Positions 48,592-58,303 are shown, counted from the first letter of the stretch. The stretch: DNA of 64,000 bases from Candidatus Limimorpha caballi (GCA_018064605.1 JAGHUX010000005.1:407468-471467); one strand, 5' to 3'. The notes: generated by a model from the letters alone, not told the origin. Translations and numbers: made by a program.

Positions 48592-51054
48592 ATGTACAGA
48601 AGACTATTTGTCATATTAGCATTACTGCTTTATGGAGGCGTGCAACAGCTTGAAGCACAGCGCAAAAGTCCAGCGAAGAACGCCGACATCATGTTTGAGC
48701 GCGGTCAGTATTTCAACGCCATAGAGCGTTACAAGAAGGCATATAAGAAGACAAAAAGCAAGAAACACAAGGAGGAGCGCATCCGCATCTCGTACCAGCT
48801 TGGCGAGTGTTACCGTCTCACCGACAACCCGCGGATGGCGTCGTCGCAGTACAAGAGGGTGGTGAAGAGCGACTTCCCGCTTGAGAATCCGGAGGTGTAC
48901 CTGTATTACGCCGACGTGTTGAAACGCACGGGGAAATACGACGACGCGTTGAGATATTACGAGATGTACAGCCAGGCTGTCCCCGACGACCCGCGAGCGG
49001 AGCGAGCGGCCAGCGACGTGGCACACATCACGGAATGGATGGAGTTCCCGTCGAAATACGAGGTGACACGTCTTAAGGTGTTGAATTCCAGGGCATCTGA
49101 CTTCGGGGTCGCATGGGTCAACAGCCAGTACAACGAGGTCATCTTCAGTTCCACGCGCGAAGGCGGTGTCAGCAACGAGAAAGACGCCATCACGGGGCAG
49201 AAGTTCGCCGACTTCTACAGTTCGCGGCAGGACAGGAAGGGCGTGTGGGACAAGCCGACGCTGACAGACGAGGAAGGCGGCATCAACTCGCAGGGGAGCG
49301 ACGGGGTGCCGTACTTCAACAAGTCGTTCTCGACGGTGTACTTCACCCGCTGCGGCAACGCCAAGAAACGGCAGTCGGGCTGCGAGATAGTGAAGTCGTC
49401 GCACGCCGGCGGCTCCTTCAGCGAGCCGGAAGTGGTGCAGATAGCCGGAGTTGACTCACTCGACGTCATCGGCCACCCGACGCTGTCGTCCAACGAGTCA
49501 ATCATATACTTCGCCGCCGACCGCAAAAACGGCTTCGGAGGCAAGGACATCTGGATGTCGATGAAAGGCGACGACGGCAAGTTCGGACGTCCGTTCAACC
49601 TCGGCAATGTCATCAACACTCCGGGCAACGAGATGTTCCCGTACCTTCGCAACGACAGCACCCTCTACTTCGCCTCCGACGGTCACGGCGGCATGGGCGG
49701 GCTCGACATCTTCGTCACGACGGCCGACTCCCTCGGGAACTGGGGCGAGCCGGTGAACCTCAAATACCCCATCAACTCCACCGGCAACGACTACGGAATA
49801 ATATTCCACCCCACAGAGGAACGCGGGTTCTTCATCTCAAACCGCGACAGCCGCAACGGATTGGACGATGACATCTACTACTTCATCGAGCCGCCGGTGC
49901 TGTTCACCGTCAACGGCACCGTAAGAGACCCGAACACGCTGCAGTTCGTCACCGGCGCCAACGTGAGGATCGCCGGCTCCGACGGCAGCTCGGCCAGCAC
50001 GCTGTCAAGCGAAAACGGCGGATTCCAGTTCACGAGCAGCCAGCTCTCGCTGGGCAACATCTACATACTCACCATCGACAAGCCGAACTATTTCACCACC
50101 ACCGACACCATCAGCACCGTCGGCCTCGAGTTCAGCCACGACTTCAAGAGAGAATACGAGATGATGATGATCCCCGACGATGCCGTCGTACTCCCCGAGA
50201 TACAATACGAACTCGGGAAATGGGATCTCCAGCCGCAGTTTGAAGACTCTCTGCAAGGACTCATCGAGATCCTACAGCTGAACCCGAACATCACCATAGA
50301 ACTCGGCTCACACACCGACGCACGCGGCACCGACGCCCATAACGACATCCTCTCGCAGAAACGCGCCCAGGCAGTGTGCGACTACCTCGTAATCAGAGGC
50401 ATCGACCCGCTGCGGCTCACCGCAAAAGGCTACGGCGAACGCAAGCCCAGAACACTCAACAAAGACTTCACGTTCAACAACCGCACATTGAAGAAAGAGA
50501 CGACACTCACCGAGAGTTACATAAACTCATTGAACAATGAAGACCTGAAAGAATACGCACATCAGCTCAACAGAAGGACAGAGTTCAAGGTCATAAGCAA
50601 AGACTATGTGGCACGCGCCGCCATCAATGACGACCAGCGGACAAGAGTCAGCATGAACCCGAACGACAACAAGGTCGCATTCACGCAGGACGAAAAGACC
50701 GGGCTTTTCAAGTTCGCATCTATCATCAACGCGTACACCGAGACCGTCAGCTACAGCCAGAACAGCGAGTTCTACGTCTCGCAGAAGAAAGTGATGCAGC
50801 TGCTCAAGGACGGACACATAACAAAGAACGACTTCGTCGGCAAAAACGTCGAGAGGATCATCACGGCAGGTGCAGTGAAAGACCGCGCCGTCTTCAGAAT
50901 CAAGGAGATGTACATCGCCGACAGAAAAGTCGAGGACATAGAAGTGACAGTGTCAAACAAACTCAAGGACGACTGGGTCATCGGCGCGAAAGCACTGAAG
51001 AAATTCGGAAATTTTGAATTTAACACAGACGAACACAAACTGATATTCAAGTGA
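48592..51054 (+). CDS. porE: PorE-like OmpA-family protein of the type IX secretion system with a retropepsin-like C-terminal domain
   Basis: The 820-residue protein has a signal peptide (RRLFVILALLLYGGVQ, cleavage near 21), TPR helices (about 30-140), PD40/WD40-type propeller repeats (IIYFAADRKNGFGGKDIWMS and similar, about 160-430), a carboxypeptidase-regulatory-like domain (NGTVRDPNTLQFVTGANVRI near 440-520) and an OmpA domain with TDARG and LSQKRAQAV for peptidoglycan binding (about 535-690). This order matches PorE, a peptidoglycan-anchoring T9SS component. The last 110 residues resemble a retropepsin fold with the catalytic DTG position replaced (YSQNSE near 721). A GTG three codons upstream is an alternative start. 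The stop lies in a GTGATTAG repeat. Confidence 0.85.
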   Translation: MYRRLFVILALLLYGGVQQLEAQRKSPAKNADIMFERGQYFNAIERYKKAYKKTKSKKHKEERIRISYQLGECYRLTDNPRMASSQYKRVVKSDFPLENPEVYLYYADVLKRTGKYDDALRYYEMYSQAVPDDPRAERAASDVAHITEWMEFPSKYEVTRLKVLNSRASDFGVAWVNSQYNEVIFSSTREGGVSNEKDAITGQKFADFYSSRQDRKGVWDKPTLTDEEGGINSQGSDGVPYFNKSFSTVYFTRCGNAKKRQSGCEIVKSSHAGGSFSEPEVVQIAGVDSLDVIGHPTLSSNESIIYFAADRKNGFGGKDIWMSMKGDDGKFGRPFNLGNVINTPGNEMFPYLRNDSTLYFASDGHGGMGGLDIFVTTADSLGNWGEPVNLKYPINSTGNDYGIIFHPTEERGFFISNRDSRNGLDDDIYYFIEPPVLFTVNGTVRDPNTLQFVTGANVRIAGSDGSSASTLSSENGGFQFTSSQLSLGNIYILTIDKPNYFTTTDTISTVGLEFSHDFKREYEMMMIPDDAVVLPEIQYELGKWDLQPQFEDSLQGLIEILQLNPNITIELGSHTDARGTDAHNDILSQKRAQAVCDYLVIRGIDPLRLTAKGYGERKPRTLNKDFTFNNRTLKKETTLTESYINSLNNEDLKEYAHQLNRRTEFKVISKDYVARAAINDDQRTRVSMNPNDNKVAFTQDEKTGLFKFASIINAYTETVSYSQNSEFYVSQKKVMQLLKDGHITKNDFVGKNVERIITAGAVKDRAVFRIKEMYIADRKVEDIEVTVSNKLKDDWVIGAKALKKFGNFEFNTDEHKLIFK

Positions 51055-51110
51055 TTAGGTGATTAGGTGATTATATCATAACACCTAAAACCTCTAACCT
51101 CAAACACCTA
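51051..51110. repeat. GTGATTAG tandem repeat with inverted CACCTAA copies, containing the porE-like stop codon
   Basis: GTGATTAG (51051-51058), GTGATTAG (51059-51066) and GTGATTAT (51067-51074) are followed by CACCTAA (51082-51088) and CACCTACC. TTAGGTG (51063-51069) pairs with CACCTAA to form a hairpin. The TGA stop is inside the first unit. Confidence 0.85.
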
Positions 51111-51112
51111 CC

Positions 51113-52276
51113 ATGATAGAGAAACGTTACAGTCTTCGTGGTGTCTCGGCGGAGAAAGAAGACATCCACAACGCGATAAAGAACCTTGACAAGGGCTTGT
51201 ATCCCAATGCCTTCTGCAAGATCATACCCGACATACTCGGCGGCGATGATGAATATTGCAACATCATGCATGCCGACGGCGCCGGCACGAAGTCGTCGCT
51301 CGCATATCTTTATTGGAGAGAGACAGGCGACCTCTCGGTGTGGGCAGGCATCGCACAAGACGCCGTCGTGATGAACACCGACGACCTGATGTGCGTCGGA
51401 GCCACCGACAAGATGCTGTTATCCTCGACTATCGGACGCAACAAAAACCTCATCCCCGGCGAAGTCATCTCGGCCGTCATCAACGGAACGGAGGAATTTC
51501 TCGCGAGACTGCGCTCACTCGGCGTGGGCATCTACCTCACCGGCGGCGAGACAGCCGACGTCGGCGACTTGGTGAGAACCATCATCGTTGACAGCACCGT
51601 CACCACAAGGATGAGACGCTCGGAAGTCATTGAAAACCACATCACCCCTGGCGATGTCATCGTCGGTTTCGCGTCATACGGACAAGCCACATACGAGGAC
51701 AGATACAACGGCGGCATGGGCAGCAACGGGCTGACATCGGCGCGTCACGACGTTCTCGGGCACTATCTCGCGGAGAAATACGCCGAAAGTTACGACCATT
51801 CAATCCCGGAAGACCTGATTTATTCGGGGAACCACACGCTCACGGAAGCCACTTCGGTTGAAGGCGTCGATGTCGGGAAACTCATCCTCGCCCCCACCCG
51901 CACCTACCTGCCGATGATGGTTCCGATCCTCGAGAACCTCCGCGGTCATATCAACGGCATCATACATTGCAGCGGCGGCGCCCAGACGAAAGTGACGCAT
52001 TTCATCGACAAGCTGCACGTCATCAAAGACAACATGATTGACATTCCGCCGTTGTTCCAGATGATCCAAGAGTCGTCGGGCACCGACTGGCAGGAGATGT
52101 ACAAGGTCTTCAACATGGGTTCGCGTCTTGAGATTTACACCGACGAGAAATCGGCGGAAGAGATGATAAAGATCGCCAACTCATTCAACATCAACGCACA
52201 GATAATAGGACACGTCGAGGCATCCGACAGGAAACGCCTCACCATCAAGAGTAAACACGGAATATTTGAATACTAA
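51113..52276 (+). CDS. purM: Phosphoribosylformylglycinamidine cyclo-ligase (AIR synthase)
   Basis: The 387-residue ATP-grasp-like PurM-fold enzyme has YSLRGVSAEKEDIHNAI at the start, the phosphate-binding HADGAGTKSSLAYLY, GGETADVGDLVRT, and GLTSARHDVLGHYLAEK. It closes the imidazole ring in purine synthesis, making AIR from FGAM. The sequence is of the divergent Bacteroidetes type sometimes called AIR synthase-related, so the catalytic role is likely but less certain than in the E. coli type. Overlaps prfA by one base (TAATG); purM-prfA-pyrF is a recurrent order in Bacteroidales. Confidence 0.88.
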   Translation: MIEKRYSLRGVSAEKEDIHNAIKNLDKGLYPNAFCKIIPDILGGDDEYCNIMHADGAGTKSSLAYLYWRETGDLSVWAGIAQDAVVMNTDDLMCVGATDKMLLSSTIGRNKNLIPGEVISAVINGTEEFLARLRSLGVGIYLTGGETADVGDLVRTIIVDSTVTTRMRRSEVIENHITPGDVIVGFASYGQATYEDRYNGGMGSNGLTSARHDVLGHYLAEKYAESYDHSIPEDLIYSGNHTLTEATSVEGVDVGKLILAPTRTYLPMMVPILENLRGHINGIIHCSGGAQTKVTHFIDKLHVIKDNMIDIPPLFQMIQESSGTDWQEMYKVFNMGSRLEIYTDEKSAEEMIKIANSFNINAQIIGHVEASDRKRLTIKSKHGIFEY

Positions 52277-53355
52277 TGGAAATAATTGACAAGTTAGAAG
52301 AGATAAAAGAACGTTGGGAAGCCCTGCGCGAGCAGCTCAACGACCCCGATTTGATGAACGACATGAAACGTTACGTCAAGGTCAACAAGGACTACAAAGA
52401 CCTTGAGCCTGTGGTGGAAGCGTTCAACCAATACAAGAACTACCTCGCGAACATCGAGGAGGCGAAGGAGATACTGAAGACAGAGAAAGACGAGGACATG
52501 CGTGAGATGGCGCAGGAGGAGCTCGACGAGGCGACCGAGAAGTCGGCCAAGCTTGAGGAGGACATCCGGGTGATGCTCATCCCGAAGGACCCGACCGACG
52601 GCAAGAACGCCGTGATGGAGATCCGCGCCGGCACAGGCGGCGACGAGGCGGCCATCTTCGCCGGCGACCTCTACAGGATGTATCTCAAGTTCTGCGAGGC
52701 GAGGAACTGGAAGGTCGAGACGGTCGATGCCAACGAAGGCACCGCCGGCGGCTTCAAGGAGATCGTGTTCAACGTCACCGGCGACGGCGCCTACGGCATC
52801 CTGAAGTTCGAGTCGGGCGTGCACCGCGTGCAGCGCGTGCCGAAGACCGAGACACAAGGCCGCATCCACACATCAGCCGCGTCAGTGGTCGTGCTCCCCG
52901 AAGCCGAGGAGTTCGACGTCGAGCTTCTCGACAAAGACATCAAGAAAGAGGTGTATTGCGCCGCGTCAGGCCCAGGCGGACAATGCGTCAACACGACATA
53001 CAGCGCAGTACGTCTCACACACATCCCGACAGGCGTGGTGGTGAGCTGCATCGACGAGCGTTCACAAGCCAAGAACATGGCCAAGGCGCTGAAGATACTC
53101 CGCACACGCATATACGAGCAGGAATACAACAAATACATGGAGGAGGTCTGCTCGAAACGCAAGACCATGGTCTCGACCGGCGACCGCTCGGCGAAGATAC
53201 GCACTTACAACTACCCGCAGGGGCGCGTCACAGACCACCGCATCGGCTTCACGGTCTATAACCTCACCTCCGTCATGGACGGCGACCTGACGTCATTCAT
53301 CGAGAACCTACAGATAGCCGAAAACGCCGAGAGGCTGAAGGAGAGCATGGAATAG
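52276..53355 (+). CDS. prfA: Peptide chain release factor 1
   Basis: The 359-residue class I release factor has the stop-codon recognition motif PKT in RVPKTETQGRIHTSAA (PxT form, RF1) and the catalytic GGQ in SGPGGQCVNTTYSAVRL. It reads UAA and UAG. Coupled by a one-base overlap to purM; pyrF follows 32 bases later. Confidence 0.96.
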   Translation: MEIIDKLEEIKERWEALREQLNDPDLMNDMKRYVKVNKDYKDLEPVVEAFNQYKNYLANIEEAKEILKTEKDEDMREMAQEELDEATEKSAKLEEDIRVMLIPKDPTDGKNAVMEIRAGTGGDEAAIFAGDLYRMYLKFCEARNWKVETVDANEGTAGGFKEIVFNVTGDGAYGILKFESGVHRVQRVPKTETQGRIHTSAASVVVLPEAEEFDVELLDKDIKKEVYCAASGPGGQCVNTTYSAVRLTHIPTGVVVSCIDERSQAKNMAKALKILRTRIYEQEYNKYMEEVCSKRKTMVSTGDRSAKIRTYNYPQGRVTDHRIGFTVYNLTSVMDGDLTSFIENLQIAENAERLKESME

Positions 53356-53387
53356 TCAGTTAATAGTTAAAAGATTACAATCGCAAC

Positions 53388-54197
53388 ATGAACAAACAGC
53401 AAATCATAGATCAAATCCGCGCGAAGAAGTCGTTCCTTTGCGTCGGTCTCGACACAGACATCAAGAAAATACCGCAACATCTTCTCAAAGAAGAAGACCC
53501 CGTCTTCGCCTTCAACACGGCGATAATCGACGCAACGGCGAGATACGCCATCGCCTTCAAGCCGAACACGGCGTTCTATGAGGTTTATGGCGCGAAAGGC
53601 TGGGCAAGTCTCGAGAAGACTATCAGTTACATAAAGTCAAATCACCCTGAGATGTTCGTAATCGCCGACGCGAAACGCGGCGACATCGGCAACACCTCCG
53701 CCAACTACGCACGCGCCTTCTTCGAGACGCTCAACGCCGACGCCATCACCGTGGCACCTTACATGGGCGTTGACTCCGTCGAGCCCTTCCTCGGCTTCGA
53801 CGGCAAATGGGTGATTCTCTTGGCTTTGACATCAAACAAAGGCTCGAAGGACTTCCAATATCTCAACATCGAGGGTAAGGAATTGTACAAAAACGTCCTG
53901 GCGAAGTCGGCTGAATGGGCTGGCAGCGACAAGATGATGTACGTCGTCGGCGCGACACATCCGGAGGAACTCGGCGAGATCCGCAGGCTTCTGCCGGAGC
54001 ATTTCCTCCTCGTCCCGGGTGTCGGGGCGCAGGGCGGCGACCTTCAGGCTGTCGCGAAGTTCGGCCTCAACAAAGACTGCGGCCTCATCGTCAACTCGTC
54101 ACGCGGCATCATCTACGCCTCCAACGGCGAGGACTTCGCGGAAAGGGCCGCCGAAGAGGCAAGGAAACTGCAGGAACAGATGGCAGCCGTTTTGTAG
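53388..54197 (+). CDS. pyrF: Orotidine 5'-phosphate decarboxylase
   Basis: The 269-residue TIM-barrel enzyme has [13 protein letters not shown], the catalytic Asp-Lys-Asp stretch [14 protein letters not shown] and phosphate-binding [12 protein letters not shown] and NSSRGIIYA. It makes UMP from OMP, the last step of de novo pyrimidine synthesis. This is the longer (type 2) form. A repeat-containing terminator follows. Confidence 0.95.
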   Translation: MNKQQIIDQIRAKKSFLCVGLDTDIKKIPQHLLKEEDPVFAFNTAIIDATARYAIAFKPNTAFYEVYGAKGWASLEKTISYIKSNHPEMFVIADAKRGDIGNTSANYARAFFETLNADAITVAPYMGVDSVEPFLGFDGKWVILLALTSNKGSKDFQYLNIEGKELYKNVLAKSAEWAGSDKMMYVVGATHPEELGEIRRLLPEHFLLVPGVGAQGGDLQAVAKFGLNKDCGLIVNSSRGIIYASNGEDFAERAAEEARKLQEQMAAVL

Positions 54198-54228
54198 TAT
54201 AAAGTTTTAAAGTTAAAAAGTTAAAAGG

Positions 54229-54264
54229 GCGCGAAGCGGACAAAATGTTTGCCTCGCGCTTTTT
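54229..54264 (+). terminator. Terminator after pyrF
   Basis: GCGCGA (54229-54234) pairs with TCGCGC (54254-54259), followed by TTTTTG. It is preceded by GTTAAAAAGTTAAAAG direct repeats (54196-54226) of the dispersed intergenic family. Confidence 0.7.
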
Positions 54265-54314
54265 GTGTCCTTAAAAAATTTTCCAAAAAGCGACTCCAAG
54301 TCACAAAAGATTTA

Positions 54315-54322
54315 TATCTTTG
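54315..54322 (+). promoter_or_regulatory. Rpn-family gene -7 element
   Basis: TATCTTTG, an exact -7 match 25 bases before the ATG at 54348. No clear -33 box. Confidence 0.5.
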
Positions 54323-54347
54323 CGGCCAAATCAAAAACGTAAAATAT

Positions 54348-55232
54348 ATGACTACATTATTCGATTACAGCGGAGTGCGTTACATCAACCCGCTCACAGA
54401 TTTCGGCTTCAAGAGAATCTTCGGCGACAAGGAGGTGATGAAAGCATTTCTCACCGACCTGCTTCAGCCGAGTTCACCGATAAAAGACCTTGTTTTCCTT
54501 GACAAGGAGTTAGGCCCTGACAACGAGACATTCAGAGGCGTCATATACGACCTGCGCTGCATGACGGAAGACGGCGGCGAGTTTATCGTCGAGATGCAGA
54601 ACCGCGGGCAGGAGCACTTCAGCGAAAGGATCCTTTATTATCTGTCACGTTCGTTCTCGAATCAGAAGGGATCGGGCGGCAAGGATTGGGACTACAGGCT
54701 GAAGCCCATTTACGGCGTGTTCTTCCTGAATTTCCACATGAAAGGGTTCAAGCCGCGCTATCTCAGGACGATTCAGATGACCGTCAGCGAGACCGGCGAA
54801 CTGTTCTCCGACAAGCTGAAGGCTTTTACGTTGGAAATCCCGGATTTCAAAGACAAGTCAGAAGATTACCCGAAGACAAAGATTGAATATTGGCTGTATA
54901 TCCTGGCTAACATGCAGAATTTCAAGGGGCAATTGCCCTTCATACAAAAACAACCTGTATTCAAGAAAGTGGGCATAATCTCAGAGATAGCCCACCTAAC
55001 ACCCGACGACCTGCGGTCATACGACAAGAACATGGACACCATCCGCACAAATAACGAGGTCATGAGCTTCGCCAGAAACGAAGGCCGAGAAGAAGGCATA
55101 AAAGAAGGCATAAAAGAAGGCATAAAAGAAGGCATTTACAAAGTCGCAAAAAGCATGAAAGGGATGGGGCTGCCGATGGTCCAGATAACACAGGCGACAG
55201 GATTGTCAGAAGATGAAATTGCAACATTGTAA
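54348..55232 (+). CDS. Rpn-family recombination-promoting nuclease / PD-(D/E)XK transposase-like protein
   Basis: The 294-residue protein begins with the family pattern RYINPLTDFGFKRIFGDKE and has the nuclease core DLRCMTEDGGEFIVEMQNR (Asp, then E-x-Q) near 63-83, as in Rpn/PF12784 proteins. These are abundant in Bacteroidetes and linked with recombination and mobile DNA. The ATG at 54348 follows the promoter; the frame open to 54249 is ignored. Near the C-terminus a 12-bp tandem repeat gives EGIKEGIKEGIKEGI. No terminal repeats are seen, so it is not a complete insertion sequence. Confidence 0.88.
   Translation: MTTLFDYSGVRYINPLTDFGFKRIFGDKEVMKAFLTDLLQPSSPIKDLVFLDKELGPDNETFRGVIYDLRCMTEDGGEFIVEMQNRGQEHFSERILYYLSRSFSNQKGSGGKDWDYRLKPIYGVFFLNFHMKGFKPRYLRTIQMTVSETGELFSDKLKAFTLEIPDFKDKSEDYPKTKIEYWLYILANMQNFKGQLPFIQKQPVFKKVGIISEIAHLTPDDLRSYDKNMDTIRTNNEVMSFARNEGREEGIKEGIKEGIKEGIYKVAKSMKGMGLPMVQITQATGLSEDEIATL
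55092..55135 (+). repeat. In-frame 12-bp tandem repeat in the Rpn-family gene
   Basis: GAAGGCATAAAA occurs three times perfectly (55092-55127), then a partial copy. Each unit encodes EGIK. Copy-number change would lengthen or shorten the protein without a frameshift. Confidence 0.9.
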
Positions 55233-55277
55233 TCAGAAAGGCGCCATCACATCATCTCAAATCTTCACAATAACAAC

Positions 55278-55314
55278 AAAAAAGGACTGACGTTTAAGAT
55301 GCGTCAGCCCTTTT
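55278..55314. terminator. Bidirectional terminator between the Rpn-family gene and the T9SS cargo gene
   Basis: CTGACG (55287-55292) pairs with CGTCAG (55302-55307), flanked by GG/CC and by A-rich and T-rich tracts on both sides, suitable for both converging genes. Confidence 0.7.
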
Positions 55315-55346
55315 GACTTTATAACTTTCAACTTTTAACTGAAGAG

Positions 55347-57107
55347 TTATTTTGCGACAGCGACTTTCTGTGTCTTCACGGTGCCGTCGTTGGCTACGAC
55401 CTTGACGAAATAAACGCCATTGTCGAATGAAGCGACATTCACCGTCGTCTTTGCCGAGCCTTCGACGTCAGCCACCATCTGCCCGAGTGAGTTGTAAACC
55501 TCAACGGCCTTGATGTCCTCGCCTTCGACGAATATTGCGCTGTTGGCCGGGTTAGGATAGATCTTCACGCGGTCAATGTCATTCTCACCGACTGCATCCG
55601 TCTTTCTGTTGATCTTGATGAGTTCTGAGCCGTGTCCGCCGAATTCACCGTTGTCCTGGTCCTGACCGATGATGTACACATCGTTGACCTTGATCTTGTA
55701 CCAGCCGTCACCGTATGCGCAGCAGATGCCGTTGTCGTTGTCATCGTAGATGTTGAACAGGTAGTCAGCGCCTGTGGGAATGTCTTCGATTGTCTCGACA
55801 TGGAGCTGTGTCCCGCCTGACGCGATGAGGTGAGCGTACGGGCCGCCTGACGCGACAACCTCACCGAGTGAGTTTATGATATCCCATGTGGTCTGTTCGC
55901 CGAACTGGTCCTGGTTGATGTAGATCTTCATCGTTGTCGTCTCTCCCTCAATCGGTTCCGTCTCAACCCATTCGTCGCAGACCGCCGTGAAATTAACTTC
56001 GTAAGGATAATCCTGACCGTTGGCCTTCACGATTGTGAGCTTGCCGGCGTTTGTCCCAAATGGAATCTCCATGTCGAAAGAAACGTTTTCCTTCTGTCTC
56101 GGCTCAAGCACACCGCTCCATTCATATTCCTCGACAGCATTGCCGACTTCGACCTTATACTGGATTGACGTGAGGTTCTCCGTCCCGCCGTTCTGCAAGC
56201 CGAAATCAAATGTCTTGACCTGGCTGCAAATCGCCACCGCACGCTGCTCAACTTTCTTGATGACCGGATAGATAGGCTCGTTTGAACCCTGTGACGTCTC
56301 AAGCATGTTGGCGGAAAGGATGTTACGTGCCGGGTTGTTCGTTGTCCTTGCGCAGACGAAAGCGAGGAAGTGGATGTTTTCAATGTCAACTTCAACGCCG
56401 TTTGGTGAGCCGATCATCTCAGGAATAGCGTATTTGTATTCCTTTGTGATGAGTGTGCCGGCTGTCGTAGGTGTGATTGGGTCGCCCCATGCGCTCTCGC
56501 CGATCACATCGCGGAGGATGTGCATGTGGCAGTACTGACCTCCGACCCACTGTGACGGGTTTGTGGAGCCGCCGCTCTGCGAGCCCCAGATGCTGTCCTG
56601 AAGCATATAGACGGTGAGGTAGTTTGTCGTCTCCGTGCTGTTTCCGGTGTAATAGACCTCAACTATGATGCTGGCTTCACGTGTCTCCGGGTTGATGACT
56701 ACCTGTCCGCCCACGTTGAGTTCTGAAGCCTGTGACATCTGCTGTGAGGCGAGGCCGCTCCATGCGCTGCGGCTCTGGCCGGCTGATGTCGAACGGTTGA
56801 CGACACCTGTCGGATAACCACTGATAGAGAAACCACCGTGGATGGTGTTGCCGTCCTCCGTGTTGAAGTTAGGATAACTTGTCGGAGCAAAGTCGCCGGC
56901 GTGAACGTTGACAGCCCACACCCTGCCTGGGTTGCTGTTGCAGATCTGGTTTGCAATGGCGTGTCCGTCCGGGCAGTAGCCGCAGTTACGGCCCGTGAAC
57001 TCTTCAATGACGACGTTCCTGTTTGCAGGTTCCGTCGATACGAACATCTGCGCGCTTGCCATGAAGCCCGCCACGAGTCCCAATGCGAGTAATGTAAGTT
57101 TTTTCAT
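55347..57107 (-). CDS. Secreted Omp28-like thioredoxin-fold protein with a type A T9SS sorting domain
   Basis: The 586-residue protein has a signal peptide (KKLTLLALGLVAGFMASAQ) and a thioredoxin-like domain with CxxC in FTGRNCGYCPDGH near 38-50, as in Omp28-related proteins. A long beta-rich region follows, ending in IYPNPANSAIFVEGEDIKAV...GVYFVKVVANDGTVKTQKVAVAK-type sorting domain over the last 75 residues. That domain routes cargo through the type IX system to the cell surface. The protein may act in surface disulfide chemistry, which is inferred. It is the only clear T9SS cargo in the window and fits the PorE-like gene. Confidence 0.88.
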   Translation of the reverse strand: MKKLTLLALGLVAGFMASAQMFVSTEPANRNVVIEEFTGRNCGYCPDGHAIANQICNSNPGRVWAVNVHAGDFAPTSYPNFNTEDGNTIHGGFSISGYPTGVVNRSTSAGQSRSAWSGLASQQMSQASELNVGGQVVINPETREASIIVEVYYTGNSTETTNYLTVYMLQDSIWGSQSGGSTNPSQWVGGQYCHMHILRDVIGESAWGDPITPTTAGTLITKEYKYAIPEMIGSPNGVEVDIENIHFLAFVCARTTNNPARNILSANMLETSQGSNEPIYPVIKKVEQRAVAICSQVKTFDFGLQNGGTENLTSIQYKVEVGNAVEEYEWSGVLEPRQKENVSFDMEIPFGTNAGKLTIVKANGQDYPYEVNFTAVCDEWVETEPIEGETTTMKIYINQDQFGEQTTWDIINSLGEVVASGGPYAHLIASGGTQLHVETIEDIPTGADYLFNIYDDNDNGICCAYGDGWYKIKVNDVYIIGQDQDNGEFGGHGSELIKINRKTDAVGENDIDRVKIYPNPANSAIFVEGEDIKAVEVYNSLGQMVADVEGSAKTTVNVASFDNGVYFVKVVANDGTVKTQKVAVAK

Positions 57108-57195
57108 CTTTTCTCAGATTTATTGTTAATAATTATGATTTATTATTGAATTTGGAAAAAGAGGAAAGTGGAAATCTGTTCTTTTTCTCATTCCT

Positions 57196-57210
57196 CTCTC
57201 CTCTTTTAAC
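57196..57210. repeat. Reverse copy of the 15-mer found at 44966
   Basis: CTCTCCTCTTTTAAC is the exact reverse complement of GTTAAAAGAGGAGAG at 44966-44980. It is followed by TTTTAAC, giving a second unit. It lies just downstream of ilvE. Confidence 0.8.
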
Positions 57211-57219
57211 TTTTAACGC

Positions 57220-58251
57220 TTAAAGCTCAACTTCAGTGTTCCAGCCGAACTCGTCTTTCTCTGCGCCTGTCTGGATGCCGCGGAGCTTGTTGTAAAGCTT
57301 CTGGCTCCACGGACCCGGCTTGCCGTCACCGAACTGGTACGACTTGCCTGTGTCAGGGTCATCGATGCGTGAGATAGGGCTGATGACAGCTGCCGTTCCG
57401 CACGCGCCGGCTTCCTCGAATGTGGCGAGTTCCTCTTCAGCGATCGGGCGGCGTTCGACCTTCATGCCGAGGCTTTCAGCAAGCTGCATCAAGCTCTTGT
57501 TGGTGATTGAAGGAAGAATTGATGTCGATTTCGGAGTGATGTATGTGTTGTCCTTGATGGCGAAGAAGTTGGCTGCGCCGGCCTCGTCGATGTATTTCTT
57601 CTCCTTTGCATCGAGATAGAACTCGCATGCGTACTGACCGCCGTGGCAGGCTTCCGTATGAGCACGCAATGATGCCGCGTAGTTGCCGCCGACCTTGTAG
57701 ATACCTGTTCCGAGAGGTGCCGAACGGTCGTACTTGCGTGTGATGACGTATGGGTTGGCCATGAAACCGCCCTTGAAGTACGGGCCTACAGGCGTCGCGA
57801 ACACGACGAACAGATATTCATCAGCCGGTTTCACACCGACGCGGGCGCCTGTGCCGATGAGCAACGGGCGGAGGTACAACGACGCGCCGCTCTCGTATGT
57901 CGGGACGAACTCCTTGTTGACCTGTACGCATTTAATCATAGCTTCTTTGAACTTCTCCATCGGGAAACGTGGCATGCAGATGCCGTCGCATGATGTCTCA
58001 AGACGTTTCGCATTCTCTTCCATGCGGAAGATGCGGACCTTGCCGTCAACGCCGCGGTGAGCCTTCAGGCCTTCGAAAGCCTCCTGACCGTAATGCAGGC
58101 ATGTGGCAGCCATGTGGATGTTGATTGTCTCTTCCGAGCAGATTTCGAGTTCGCCCCACTCACCGTTACGGTAGTAGCAGCGGACGTTGTAATTGGTTTT
58201 CAGATAACCGAACGGGAGTGAACCCCAGTCAATGTCTTTGGTGTTTTGCAT
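57220..58251 (-). CDS. ilvE: Branched-chain amino acid aminotransferase
   Basis: The 343-residue fold-type IV PLP enzyme has the PLP-binding Lys in LGTGIYKVGGNYAAS near 190, CHGGQYACEFYLDAKEKKYI and the phosphate-binding EAGACGTAAVISPI. It transfers amino groups between glutamate and Leu, Ile and Val. The gene stands alone with its own promoter. Confidence 0.95.
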   Translation of the reverse strand: MQNTKDIDWGSLPFGYLKTNYNVRCYYRNGEWGELEICSEETINIHMAATCLHYGQEAFEGLKAHRGVDGKVRIFRMEENAKRLETSCDGICMPRFPMEKFKEAMIKCVQVNKEFVPTYESGASLYLRPLLIGTGARVGVKPADEYLFVVFATPVGPYFKGGFMANPYVITRKYDRSAPLGTGIYKVGGNYAASLRAHTEACHGGQYACEFYLDAKEKKYIDEAGAANFFAIKDNTYITPKSTSILPSITNKSLMQLAESLGMKVERRPIAEEELATFEEAGACGTAAVISPISRIDDPDTGKSYQFGDGKPGPWSQKLYNKLRGIQTGAEKDEFGWNTEVEL

Positions 58252-58295
58252 GATATTATTATTTTTTAAGTTGATAAATTCATTTTTTCAAATTG

Positions 58296-58303
58296 CAAAG
58301 ATA
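58296..58303 (-). promoter_or_regulatory. ilvE -7 element
   Basis: CAAAGATA on the plus strand is TATCTTTG on the minus strand, 45 bases before the ilvE ATG. No clear -33. Confidence 0.5.
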
